Of a stretch of 40,023 nt of DNA, positions 1 through 8,303 are shown one piece after another (position 1 is the stretch's first letter; each line of letters starts with the position of its first letter). Both the position numbers and the translations under genes were made by a program. A model generated the notes under the pieces. It was not told the DNA's origin. It saw only the letters and a program-made list of their open reading frames with translations, and ran no database searches. This DNA comes from CAYUNT01 sp964446285 (GTDB lineage Bacteria; Sumerlaeota; Sumerlaeia; SLMS01; CAYUNT01), in NCBI GenBank assembly GCA_964446285.1, contig CAYUNT010000014.1:1-40023 (forward strand). The letters are read 5' to 3'.

Positions 1-1
1 A

Positions 2-1024
2 ATTGAAGCGCCCCCCGGCCACCCTTTGGGTGGGGGGGGGGGGGGGCCAGGGGGGGCCGGGAGGAATGCCGGGATGGCGAAGGCGCAGGCTGTAGAGTTC
101 AGTGGCAGCGGTAATGAATAGCGTGCGGTAATCGTCGCCGCCAAAGGCCAGGTTGGTGGTGTTGGTTGTGCGCGGGCCGACGGCCACCAGTCCGATTTGC
201 GCGCCCGAAGGCGCAAAAACGGCCAGCCCTTCATCCACGCTCACCCACAAACGCCCATCTTGATCCACTTTCATACCGTCGGAGTGCGTGGCCGCGCAAA
301 AAAACCGCCACGAGAGCAGATTTCCCGCCGCGTCCATGTCGCAGGCGTTAATGTAACTATCGAGCACGCTGCCCACATAGAGAACGGACTCATCGGGCGA
401 AAAGGCCAGTCCGTTGGGGCGTCTCATCGCGTCGAGCACGAGAGTGACTGTTCCGGACACGTCCAGACAATAGACGCCTTGCACGGGCTGATGCTTTATG
501 CAGGTCGAGCAGGAATAATCGGGGTCGGTGAAGAAAATTTTCCCGGAGGAATGCACAACGAGGTCATTGGGCGAATTGAACGGACTGCCGCCATATTGCG
601 AGGCGATGGGCGTGGCGGTGCCGCCGTTGGAATCAATGCGCGAAACGCACCAGGCGTCGGGCTGGCAAGACACTATGCGACCCGAGCGGTCGAGCGTTGT
701 GCCGTTGATGGTCGAAGGGAGGGTCCAGCGCAACGAAGCGGTTCCCGAGGCTGATCCATCCTCGCGCCAAGTATAGACGCGGGCGACGCGGATGTCGCTG
801 AAGAGGAGGCGGTTTTCATCCGCGAGCCACAGCGGGCCTTCGGTGAACACAAATCCCGAGGCGAGTTTTTTCGGCGGCGATTCGATCAGGTCCGCGACGG
901 TTTCGCCGCCCGCGCCCCGCGCCGCCGCCGCGCCCTGCGCCCAAAGCAGAATCGGGAAAATCCAAAAGCGCAGCAAAACAATGGGACGTATGGGACGCAT
1001 GAGACCTGTGAGACGATTGTCCAT
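2..1024 (-). CDS. SMP-30/gluconolactonase-like secreted beta-propeller protein (3' end cut by window edge)
   Basis: Translating the minus strand from ATG 1024 gives an open frame of about 341 codons that runs off the window without a stop. It reads as an SMP-30/gluconolactonase/LRE six-bladed propeller: FTEGPLWL near residue 60 (metal-binding Glu of the family), SPNDLVV, RPNGLAFSPD, THSDGMKVDQDGRLW and the closing TNLAFGGDDYRTLFIT blade. Family members hydrolyse sugar lactones in a metal-dependent way. The N-terminus has arginines followed by a hydrophobic stretch (IVLLRFWIFPILLWAQG), so export is likely. The first 15 or so codons lie in a 9-bp repeat array (981-1016). An internal ATG at 1000 with AGG five bases upstream is an equally good start. 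The last 15 codons are proline-rich because of a poly-G tract at the window edge, probably an assembly artefact. It lies 41 bp behind the DUF362 gene on the same strand. Confidence 0.85.
   Translation of the reverse strand, partial: MDNRLTGLMRPIRPIVLLRFWIFPILLWAQGAAAARGAGGETVADLIESPPKKLASGFVFTEGPLWLADENRLLFSDIRVARVYTWREDGSASGTASLRWTLPSTINGTTLDRSGRIVSCQPDAWCVSRIDSNGGTATPIASQYGGSPFNSPNDLVVHSSGKIFFTDPDYSCSTCIKHQPVQGVYCLDVSGTVTLVLDAMRRPNGLAFSPDESVLYVGSVLDSYINACDMDAAGNLLSWRFFCAATHSDGMKVDQDGRLWVSVDEGLAVFAPSGAQIGLVAVGPRTTNTTNLAFGGDDYRTLFITAATELYSLRLRHPGIPPGPPWPPPPPTQRVAGGRFN
981..1016 (+). repeat. Nonamer array 1 (ATGGGACCN family), 4 units
   Basis: Four units in exact 9-bp register: ATGGGACGT, ATGGGACGC, ATGAGACCT, GTGAGACGA. 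It overlaps the first codons or leader of the SMP-30-like gene. The same unit recurs in six more arrays in the window. Confidence 0.85.
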
Positions 1025-1065
1025 AATGCGGTTTGCTATTTTATGGAGGCGCGAGTGACCGTGGA

Positions 1066-4000
1066 TCAGAAGGCGATCCAGGCGTCTGGCGCGGGGGGGA
1101 TTTCGGGAACGCGAACCACATTGGAATATGCGGAATATCCGTTTCCGTTATACGACCTCACGCGATAATATACCGGCAAAGAAAGCGCCGCGAGGTTCTC
1201 GCGCACGGAATGGGTATCGGCCGAAAACCGCGAAACAAGCGCGAAATTCACCCCATCGACCGAGCGTTCTAACTCGAATCCGTCTTCGTTGCCCACAGGG
1301 GCGCTCCATTGCAAAACAATGGCCGCGGCTGCGCCCGCGCCTTCCGTCGCCGCGGTGAGCGGACCGGGCGCGGCGGGCATTTCATCGGTTTCCCTGCCGC
1401 CCGTCCAGCGCACCGCCGCATCGAAGAGCGCCAGGCCCGCCGGAGTCAGGAGCGTCATTTCCTGCGTGTAGGATTGCAGGAAAAATCCGGTGCGGCGCGC
1501 GGGGGCGATGAAGCCGTTGAACATCTCCGCCCCGCCTCGATAGCCGAATGTGGCCGCCTTGGCCGGATCGCCCACGATGTGCGCCCCGACGGTGGCATTG
1601 GCGTTGGGCGTGCCCCAATGCGCGCGGGCAATGGTCGTAAAAATCTGAGTTTGTCCCGGCGGCAATCCGCCCGATAGGGGTGAACTTGTGTCAGTAATGA
1701 CGAAGTCTTGCTGATCGGTCAAATACCCGTAATGCGTATTGATTGTCGGGCCGGTCATATTCATGTCGTCGTAATTGTAGTCTTCGGAACAAAGCACTGG
1801 AACGGCCACGTCGCGGAATTTGGCAAGGACGTCGGTCGAGTTGACGGATTCCGAGATAAAAACAAGGGATTTGCCTGCGGCATCGGCTGCCGTGGAGTTT
1901 TTGGCGACGACAGGGATGCAGTTGTATCCCCATGTGCCGAGGCGCGCGATGGTGGCCAGATCGCCCGCGGCCAGAACCGCCGGACCAGCCACAAATAGGC
2001 AGTCGCGCGGTGTCAGACCCACTGTGATTGTCACGCGCTCGGAGTCGTTTGAGAGCCACTCCGAACTTGATGCGCGCGCCATGATCGTGTGCTGCCCCGG
2101 CGGAACGTTTGTCCATGTCATTTCGTAAGGCGCGGATTCCACAACCCCGAGGCTCACGCCTCCATCCGCGATGAATTCGACTGAGGTAATCGCGCCCGAT
2201 TGCGTGAAGGCGTCGGCCGCCAGCGGAATCGCCGCTCCTTGCGCCCAAGTGCTATTGGGAGCGGGCGAAGTCAGCGCCACCTCGGGCGGGGGAATCTGCT
2301 GATACACGCCTCGGAACAGGATTTCGCCGTCCGTATCGAGGGTTTTCGTCACCACGCCGTCGTCCGCGGCCGTGTCCGGCGGCAGGCGCCATCCCGCGAG
2401 CGGCTGCCAAATCATCACGTAACGGCCCGTCGGGGCGGAAGAAAGCGTCGTCGATCCAGCGCCATCCTGGGCGAGTCCCTCGGGACCGCGCAGGCTCCAG
2501 GGCGCGTCGGGCGGCTCGACCTCGATGCGCACTGTGCCGGCGGCGCGGATTTGCGCCGGGGCGAGCGCGACGAGTTCGATTCCCGCGCCTTCGTTCAGAT
2601 TGCGCGTGTAGAGTTTTTCGACCGGATTGTTCCAATGCTCATGAACCCCGAGGCTCCTGAGCGGTATGCCGTCCTGTTCGGGATCATAGACGGTGCCCGA
2701 GGGTGCATTGTTGGCCAGCGCCGCCTCGTGCATGTAGTCGTCCACGGCCCCTTCGAGACCCAAGCCGCCCATGTTGTCCGCGAATTCCGTCCGCAGAAAA
2801 TCCAGCGCCACCGAGTCGATCGCCACCGGGTCTTGCGAGGCGAGAAGACTTGACGGATAGTCATTATTGAACGGAACGTTCTGCCATTTTACGGGATGCG
2901 TGCCCGTGCCGTGGGTCTGGAATCCCCAGAGTCCATCAAGCAAATACAGCATCGTCTTTCCGCCCAGGTGTTCGTGGCCCATCAAATCGACCATCGAGCG
3001 GTAATGCCCCGCCTCGGGCGTCGGGCTGGTTGCCTGGTAGGTTCCGGCCATGAAAGCCAGATTGTGATGCGGGCCGTAGGGTGGTTTGCAGAGGCTGCCA
3101 TACCAGTTTTTGCCGCACATCGTGGCGGCGGCCTGCGGATGGCCTTTCATCACCGAGAGATTGATGAGGTAATCCGCCTCGTAAAACGCCAGCGGCACGT
3201 AATCCGAGGGAATTTGCGAACCGTCTTTGTCCGGCCCGCTGTAGTGAATGAGCGGCTCCGGGGATTTCAGGCTTTTTGTGCGGCCTTCGGTTCCGACCGG
3301 ATTGCTCGGATAAGAAAAATTATCTTCGATGAATGTGACGCCGGGGAACGCGCCCGCGCACCGCGAGTAGGTTTTGTCCGCGATGAATCGCGACGGATCG
3401 CCCATCGTGATACAGTTGGCGGGCACTCCGGCCTGATTCACAAGTTGCTTGAGGAGAGCGAGTTCCACCTGCGGCGAGATGTCGGCGAGGTTTTTTGTGT
3501 CGCCCGTGTTGTTCGAGTTGCCGCGGTGGCTGCGCTGCTCGACGTGGTTGACCTTGATGGCGATCTTCTGCCCGGCCTGATAGCCGGCGTCGCCGCGCCC
3601 GTGCTGCGCGTTGAAATAGCGGAAAAACGCATCCCAGGCCGCCGCGTCGGTGTCCGCGCCCGCGAGGCGCCGCAGCGCCTGCGACATCATCCCGTCCACC
3701 ACGGCCTGGTTCGTGTGATCGTCGTCCCAGTAACGCAGCGTCGCGCTGCTGTCGAGCGACGGGTCCCAGGTAGTGGCATCCGGGTTGTGCGCCCAGACGA
3801 CGCGGCCCGGGAAGATGCCTTTGCCTTCGCCCAGCGGCGTATTGGCCGGATCGGCCGGGGCATAAGATGCATGGGCGCGCGTGCCGTCGGCGCTCTGTGA
3901 AAATCCAAGGCAAATCAGCCCCAGCAGGCAAAACCCAAGGGCGGTTTTGTATCGCGATCTGGCGAGCGCCGCGCGAACATTGCGGATCGAAGCGGCCATG

Positions 4001-4341
4001 CCGAAAAATCCACAAATCCACAATATAAACGCCGCCGCCGCGGGAAACGCCGCACGCTGGCAGGGATAGGCGGCGCGGCTTGGCTTGGGGATCACACGCA
4101 CAAGAAACCACAGGAGCGCGAACAACCCGCCGAGACGCAATCCCCAGCGAACCCATAGCCCAAGCGCCCCTTCGCGCAGGCGCCGCGCAATGGCATGACG
4201 CCGCGCCTCGCCTGTCGCAGGCGCGCGCGCGGCCGCAAGCGCGCCAGAAGCGCGAGTGCGGAGCCTCGCGATCCCGGATTTGCGGGCCGCGCACTCACGT
4301 GGGTCCGCATTCGCCGTTGTGGTTTCGTTTTCGGGGGCCAT
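1066..4341 (-). CDS. Membrane-anchored DUF362 protein with Ig-like and fibronectin type III domains
   Basis: 1091 residues. The N-terminus has a charged cytoplasmic stretch and three likely membrane segments (about 68-84, 99-117, 132-149), with an RAAYPCQRAAFP motif between the first two. Residues about 255-545 look like DUF362: IAIKVNH, DPSRFI, the segment around DYLINLSVMKGH and DPVAIDSVALDFL. An Ig-like domain follows (about 687-775), then a Rossmann-like region resembling ThuA/glutamine-amidotransferase folds (about 780-980), then a fibronectin III domain (about 990-1085). DUF362 function is not established; some members carry ferredoxin clusters, not seen here. The start is supported by AGGAG eight bases upstream. 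Codons 22-32 are made by a copy of a 24-bp dispersed repeat. Divergent from the gene at 4647; probably co-transcribed with the SMP-30-like gene. Confidence 0.85.
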   Translation of the reverse strand: MAPENETTTANADPRECAARKSGIARLRTRASGALAAARAPATGEARRHAIARRLREGALGLWVRWGLRLGGLFALLWFLVRVIPKPSRAAYPCQRAAFPAAAAFILWICGFFGMAASIRNVRAALARSRYKTALGFCLLGLICLGFSQSADGTRAHASYAPADPANTPLGEGKGIFPGRVVWAHNPDATTWDPSLDSSATLRYWDDDHTNQAVVDGMMSQALRRLAGADTDAAAWDAFFRYFNAQHGRGDAGYQAGQKIAIKVNHVEQRSHRGNSNNTGDTKNLADISPQVELALLKQLVNQAGVPANCITMGDPSRFIADKTYSRCAGAFPGVTFIEDNFSYPSNPVGTEGRTKSLKSPEPLIHYSGPDKDGSQIPSDYVPLAFYEADYLINLSVMKGHPQAAATMCGKNWYGSLCKPPYGPHHNLAFMAGTYQATSPTPEAGHYRSMVDLMGHEHLGGKTMLYLLDGLWGFQTHGTGTHPVKWQNVPFNNDYPSSLLASQDPVAIDSVALDFLRTEFADNMGGLGLEGAVDDYMHEAALANNAPSGTVYDPEQDGIPLRSLGVHEHWNNPVEKLYTRNLNEGAGIELVALAPAQIRAAGTVRIEVEPPDAPWSLRGPEGLAQDGAGSTTLSSAPTGRYVMIWQPLAGWRLPPDTAADDGVVTKTLDTDGEILFRGVYQQIPPPEVALTSPAPNSTWAQGAAIPLAADAFTQSGAITSVEFIADGGVSLGVVESAPYEMTWTNVPPGQHTIMARASSSEWLSNDSERVTITVGLTPRDCLFVAGPAVLAAGDLATIARLGTWGYNCIPVVAKNSTAADAAGKSLVFISESVNSTDVLAKFRDVAVPVLCSEDYNYDDMNMTGPTINTHYGYLTDQQDFVITDTSSPLSGGLPPGQTQIFTTIARAHWGTPNANATVGAHIVGDPAKAATFGYRGGAEMFNGFIAPARRTGFFLQSYTQEMTLLTPAGLALFDAAVRWTGGRETDEMPAAPGPLTAATEGAGAAAAIVLQWSAPVGNEDGFELERSVDGVNFALVSRFSADTHSVRENLAALSLPVYYRVRSYNGNGYSAYSNVVRVPEIPPAPDAWIAF
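4252..4275 (+). repeat. 24-bp dispersed palindromic repeat, copy A (inside a CDS)
   Basis: Begins GCGAGTGCGG and ends CTCGCGATCCC. It differs by one base from identical copies at 8215-8238 (opposite strand) and 23768-23791. GCGAG and CTCGC can pair as a short hairpin. Here it encodes part of the cytoplasmic N-terminus of the DUF362 protein. Confidence 0.8.
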
Positions 4342-4646
4342 GAGGAGAACTCCTGGAGGGATTTGCCGTTTATGGCGGGCCGGACCCCTGAAAGCGCATC
4401 TATCTTATGGCCTTCAGGGCACTGTAGAGACTTTCCATCGCGGCGTTCCTTTCCACCCGCAATCACAATGAACAAACGCCCCTTGCATGGACAAGGCAAA
4501 ACCCATTTTTCGCGCGTTTTTCGAGGGGAAATTACTTGACGCTGTTCGGGGAAGATACTGACTTTGGGCAGCGACCGGTGTTTCCTTTTCATTCGGTCAT
4601 CCAGGATTGAAAATCGTGAATCCTTTTCACAAGCGGAGAAAAGCCA
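4342..4646. other. Divergent intergenic region, 305 bp
   Basis: Lies between the DUF362 gene (minus) and the exported protein at 4647 (plus), so it should carry promoters for both. I see no convincing -35/-10 pair: TTGACG near 4535 has no matching -10 at 16-18 bp. The only clear signals are the ribosome binding sites at the two ends (AGGAG before 4341, GGAG about nine bases before 4647). No repeat array was found. Confidence 0.5.
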
Positions 4647-6116
4647 ATGACTTGCACGCAGATTTCCACGCAGCGATCGAAGTGGCAATTGGGGAAGCGA
4701 ACGGCGTGTTGCCTGTGGCTGGCCGCCGCCATGCTGGCGCTGGCCGCCCCCGCAATGGCGGCAGAGCATGTGGACAAGGACTATGTGGATTGGGATTTGT
4801 CCATTCCCGCACGGCTGAAGCCGAGCGCCATCCAGGGTGGCTACGCTTTTGATGAGAAAAACGGCGTGGTTTTGCGCGTGGTATTCAAGAGCGTTTCGGT
4901 CCTCTCCGGCGGCATAATCCGCGCCCTGGCGGATGTGGATGTCACGGTTCCAGGCGAGGATAGCGGCAGCTTCGAGTGGAGCAATGTGGCCAAGGGCGTT
5001 CCGGTAGAAGGACGCTATAAGGCGTCTCTCAGCCGGGTTCTGACATGCTATGATCTGGCTGGCGGCGGATTCAACTGGGGCGAGAAAGAAACCTCGGCCA
5101 TGGCGGGAACCATCTTGCTTCGGGGCGGCTCGCCGGCCGTGCAGGTTCTCCTCAAGGCCAATGCTTCCGTAACCAAAACCGGCAATTGGGCATGGCGGGG
5201 ACGCGCCACGCAGGATGCTGTCACAAAGGGCTACGACTTTTTAGTGTGCCAGTTGGACGTGAAAACGGCCCAATACAAAGGCAAGGGCCTATATAATGGC
5301 CTTCACATTAATGAGGAGCTGTTTAGCGAGGCCTGGTTTGAATCCAATTCCTCGTCGGTCGCCAATGATTATCAGGGTTCCTTTGCCGGGGATGTGGTTA
5401 TGTGGGAAGAATACTACGATGCCGGAGATGGACGCTGGCGGGAAGAAAAAACCGTCGGGGGAACGATCACCGGCAATGGCAAATGGTATGTGGCAAGAAG
5501 CGGAAAGCCAAGCCAGTGGACGATCACGATGCGCCATCCGCCCAAAGGCGTTACGGGGAAAATTACCTCGCTTGTGGCGGTCACGGCCCAGGAGGCTTCC
5601 AACGCGGCCAAAGAGAAAAATCAGCCCTTTCCCGACATTTATGATATTGAAGAAACCTCCGAGGGAACGCGGAGGATGCTCGATCTCACTTCCTCGTTCG
5701 TTGTAAAGAACGCGGTGGTCTATAAGAACAAAACCGTATGGTCGCAACCGGCTCTGAGTTCCTGGATCGACCAGGTGGAAAAGGACCGCCCGAGCGGCGG
5801 CGGGGATTATCCCGGCATTTTCCAGGTGGCTACGGTCCCCTCGGGATCGGGCAACTGGTGGGTTTGGCTCAAGGTGATCGGCACAGAATACGCCGATTGG
5901 GCCAGGTGCTATGTGGATGGCGAAATCAAGGCGGAGCGGACCAACAACGCCGAGCGCGGCGTGGAATACAACACGTTCGAGACTGGCCCATCGTATGCGC
6001 CAGGCACGGAACTGGCCATAGCCATATCGAATGGCGGACTCAACATCGGTTCGCAGATCGTCGTGCAGAATGTGAACTCGGGCGAAGTCCGGGTGTTGTT
6101 CAATAAAAGCAAGTAG
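4647..6116 (+). CDS. Exported protein of unknown function
   Basis: 489 residues. A basic N-region (RSKWQLGKR) and hydrophobic core (CLWLAAAMLALAAPAMA) end in an AMA-AEH signal-peptidase site near residue 39, so the protein is exported. I do not recognise a family. The mature protein is rich in beta-type sequence with many Trp, Tyr and Gly, including NWAWRGR, VMWEEYY and NWWVWLKV, with acidic and basic residues alternating, as in beta-sandwich or carbohydrate-associated proteins. There is no obvious catalytic motif or sorting signal. The start is supported by GGAG at suitable spacing. A strong hairpin-plus-T-run terminator follows, so this looks like a single-gene unit. Confidence 0.75.
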   Translation: MTCTQISTQRSKWQLGKRTACCLWLAAAMLALAAPAMAAEHVDKDYVDWDLSIPARLKPSAIQGGYAFDEKNGVVLRVVFKSVSVLSGGIIRALADVDVTVPGEDSGSFEWSNVAKGVPVEGRYKASLSRVLTCYDLAGGGFNWGEKETSAMAGTILLRGGSPAVQVLLKANASVTKTGNWAWRGRATQDAVTKGYDFLVCQLDVKTAQYKGKGLYNGLHINEELFSEAWFESNSSSVANDYQGSFAGDVVMWEEYYDAGDGRWREEKTVGGTITGNGKWYVARSGKPSQWTITMRHPPKGVTGKITSLVAVTAQEASNAAKEKNQPFPDIYDIEETSEGTRRMLDLTSSFVVKNAVVYKNKTVWSQPALSSWIDQVEKDRPSGGGDYPGIFQVATVPSGSGNWWVWLKVIGTEYADWARCYVDGEIKAERTNNAERGVEYNTFETGPSYAPGTELAIAISNGGLNIGSQIVVQNVNSGEVRVLFNKSK

Positions 6117-6170
6117 GCGAAAATAGCTCGGCCCCTTTCCGGGAAGACTCCGGCGACAATGAAGATTCAC

Positions 6171-6212
6171 GCAAGGCCCGCTTCAGAAAAATGAAGCGGG
6201 TCTTGCTTTTTT
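6171..6212 (+). terminator. Rho-independent terminator
   Basis: GCAAGGCCCGCTTC and GAAGCGGGTCTTGC form a 14-bp stem (one G-T pair) around an eight-base A-rich loop, followed directly by six T residues. It lies 55 bp after the stop of the exported protein and points with it. Confidence 0.92.
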
Positions 6213-6264
6213 CCGTCTTCGTATGTTTGGGGCCACCTGGAACGTTTTCCTGGGCGTTGCAAGG

Positions 6265-6291
6265 ATGGGACCAATGGGACCAATAGGACCT
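6265..6291 (+). repeat. Nonamer array 2, 3 units
   Basis: ATGGGACCA twice, then ATAGGACCT, followed by ATGCGCAAG, all in 9-bp register. It lies between the terminator at 6171-6212 and the DUF4384 gene. The rest of the 6213-6491 gap shows nothing else I can name. Confidence 0.85.
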
Positions 6292-6491
6292 ATGCGCAAG
6301 TCTGCGGCGGCAAAAACGCCTATTATGAAATCTGTTTTGCGCTTGGGCAGGTCTGGGTTCGCGCCCGCGCCGGAAAGCGCCACAAACCCCTTCTTGCTTG
6401 ACCTTTGAGCGCCCGAGTGGAACAAAACGCCATGTCGCTCGCTTCCCCGCGTCGATTGGATATTACTTTGTCCGGAGAGGAGTTCAGACGG

Positions 6492-8168
6492 ATGAAACCG
6501 CGCGCGACCCGAAACACCCGCCTCTTGATAGCAATTCTTGCCTCTTCCTTTTGCCTGCTTCTGGCCGCTCCGCTCCGCGCCGGGGAAGTGACCGGCGTGG
6601 AGGGCGAATGGATATGGATCGACCGCGGAGCGAATGACAGCGTGGCCAAGGGCGCCCGCGTGGCCCTCACGGCGCCCGGAAAGCCCCCGGCCAAAACCGA
6701 AGCGGAAGCCGATGCCATCCTTGTGATCGAGCGCGTGGAGCCGAATCGCGCCGTCGGACGCCTGATGCGTTCCTCCACGGGCGCCGCTCCTGCCGCGGGA
6801 TGGAACGCGTTCATTTTGTCACAGGACCTCGAGCCTCGCGGCGTGTTCGTAAAAGTCATCGTGGATGACAAGGCCCTCCAGGTGGAAAAGGACCGCCCGC
6901 GCGGATGCGCCGGGAAACGAAAAAGCCTGCGGCTGGAAAGCGCGGAACAAGCCACAGCGCAAATTTCCCAAAGTGTGAACGAGGTGGTGGCACAGGAAGG
7001 CGCGCAGGTGCAGGTGGTTGCGCCCGCGCCGGAAAAACCCGCCGCTTTGCCAACTCCCGCGCCCGAAGCGGCCGCGCCTGCTGCGACGCCTCCCCCAGCC
7101 GCGCCCGCCCCAGGGGAGCCTTCGCCCCGCATTCCGCCGCCGCAGCCTGCGGAACCCGCCGCCCCCGCCGAGCCGGGCCGTCATGTCGCCGTCGCGCTTC
7201 CATCCATTGAATACGAGGCGTCGCCCGACCTGATCGTTCGCATTGTTTACTCGGGTGGACTGCGGCCCGACGAGGTGAACGCCGATATTTTCATCATTGG
7301 CGCGGGGGGCGAAACCCTTGAACGCCAAACGGTCAAAGCGGCGATGGCTTCGCAAACCGTCCGCCAGATGCTCGCGCGTTACATCCGTTCCGAACGCGGA
7401 CGCCAGACGGTTCTGAATCTTCACAATCCCCAGCCGGGATTTGACATCGAGCTATGGCTCAACGTTCCTGGCGGTCCGAGCGCCGCATCGGCCTCCTCGA
7501 TTGCGGAAGCGCCCAAGTCCGCCCAGCGCGGCATCTCGGTCGGAACTGCGGATTGCGTCCAGGAGGTCGAAATCGGCCAGTCGGCGGTGCTGCGCCGGGG
7601 CGACCGCATGACTTTTGGGTTCCGCTCCGCGCGCGACTGCTACTTGGTTCTCTATAACGTCGGCCCCGAGGGCGAAATCACGCAGCTATTCCCCAATGCC
7701 TATCTTCACGACAATTTCATCCGCGCGAATCAAACCTATATGATTCCACCGCCGGACAAGCGAACCGTGGATGGAAAACAGGTGTATTTCTATGTGGACG
7801 CGGCCAAGGCGGTCGGAATGGAAACCGTCAAGGCCATTGCGACTCTGGATCCGATGCCCCTTACGGCAGCGGACATCCAGGAAATAGAAAAGGGCGAGCT
7901 CCCGTCGGTGACGCCCGAGCCGCCTTCCGCCAAACCCAATTGGAACCTTGCGGCTAACAGCCTGGCCAACCGAATGGCCTTGACGCGCGGAATCACGAGC
8001 ACCCGCACGCGCAGCATCAGCGTCGGCTCGGAAAGCGGCGCCGCGCCGCAAGCGTCCGAACCCGCGCCGCCTCCTGAGATTCAGAAGACGATGGAGGAAA
8101 TCCGCGCCTATCTTCGGAATCTTTCGCGCTGGAGCGATGCCACAATCACGTTCTTCACAACGGACTGA
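6492..8168 (+). CDS. Exported DUF4384 protein
   Basis: 558 residues from ATG 6492, chosen over an ATG 87 bases upstream because GGAGAGGAG precedes it at good spacing and it puts the signal peptide at the start (MKPRATRNTRLL, then a hydrophobic core ending APLRA). After the signal is a small domain (about 30-120) resembling the C-terminal fold of FlgT-type proteins (EWIWIDRGANDSVAKGARV). A proline/alanine-rich linker follows (about 176-233). Residues about 350-455 match DUF4384: RRGDRMTFGFRSARDCYL, LYNVGPEGEITQLFPN, a Tyr/Pro-rich turn and VYFYVDA. DUF4384 modules often accompany caspase-like or kinase proteins. A second DUF4384 gene follows 135 bp on. Function unknown. Confidence 0.82.
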   Translation: MKPRATRNTRLLIAILASSFCLLLAAPLRAGEVTGVEGEWIWIDRGANDSVAKGARVALTAPGKPPAKTEAEADAILVIERVEPNRAVGRLMRSSTGAAPAAGWNAFILSQDLEPRGVFVKVIVDDKALQVEKDRPRGCAGKRKSLRLESAEQATAQISQSVNEVVAQEGAQVQVVAPAPEKPAALPTPAPEAAAPAATPPPAAPAPGEPSPRIPPPQPAEPAAPAEPGRHVAVALPSIEYEASPDLIVRIVYSGGLRPDEVNADIFIIGAGGETLERQTVKAAMASQTVRQMLARYIRSERGRQTVLNLHNPQPGFDIELWLNVPGGPSAASASSIAEAPKSAQRGISVGTADCVQEVEIGQSAVLRRGDRMTFGFRSARDCYLVLYNVGPEGEITQLFPNAYLHDNFIRANQTYMIPPPDKRTVDGKQVYFYVDAAKAVGMETVKAIATLDPMPLTAADIQEIEKGELPSVTPEPPSAKPNWNLAANSLANRMALTRGITSTRTRSISVGSESGAAPQASEPAPPPEIQKTMEEIRAYLRNLSRWSDATITFFTTD

Positions 8169-8214
8169 TTCGTCTTTCCATGCATTCCAATTCCACCTAT
8201 GCGCGGAATTAACT

Positions 8215-8238
8215 GGGACCGCGAGGCTCCGCACTCGC
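8215..8238 (-). repeat. 24-bp dispersed palindromic repeat, copy B
   Basis: Reverse complement of the sequence at 23768-23791, identical over 24 bases. It lies in the 135-bp gap between the two DUF4384 genes. Confidence 0.85.
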
Positions 8239-8303
8239 ATCTTCCCTATTTCCCAGCACTTTGCACGTTTTTCCTCGCAAGATTCTTCCAAGGAGAATGA
8301 TTC

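Noticed and set aside
1..66. Poly-G and poly-C tract at the window start, translated as proline-rich C-terminus
   Set aside because: Runs of 14 and 7 G at a contig edge look like assembly or sequencing artefact; I do not treat the proline-rich tail as real protein.
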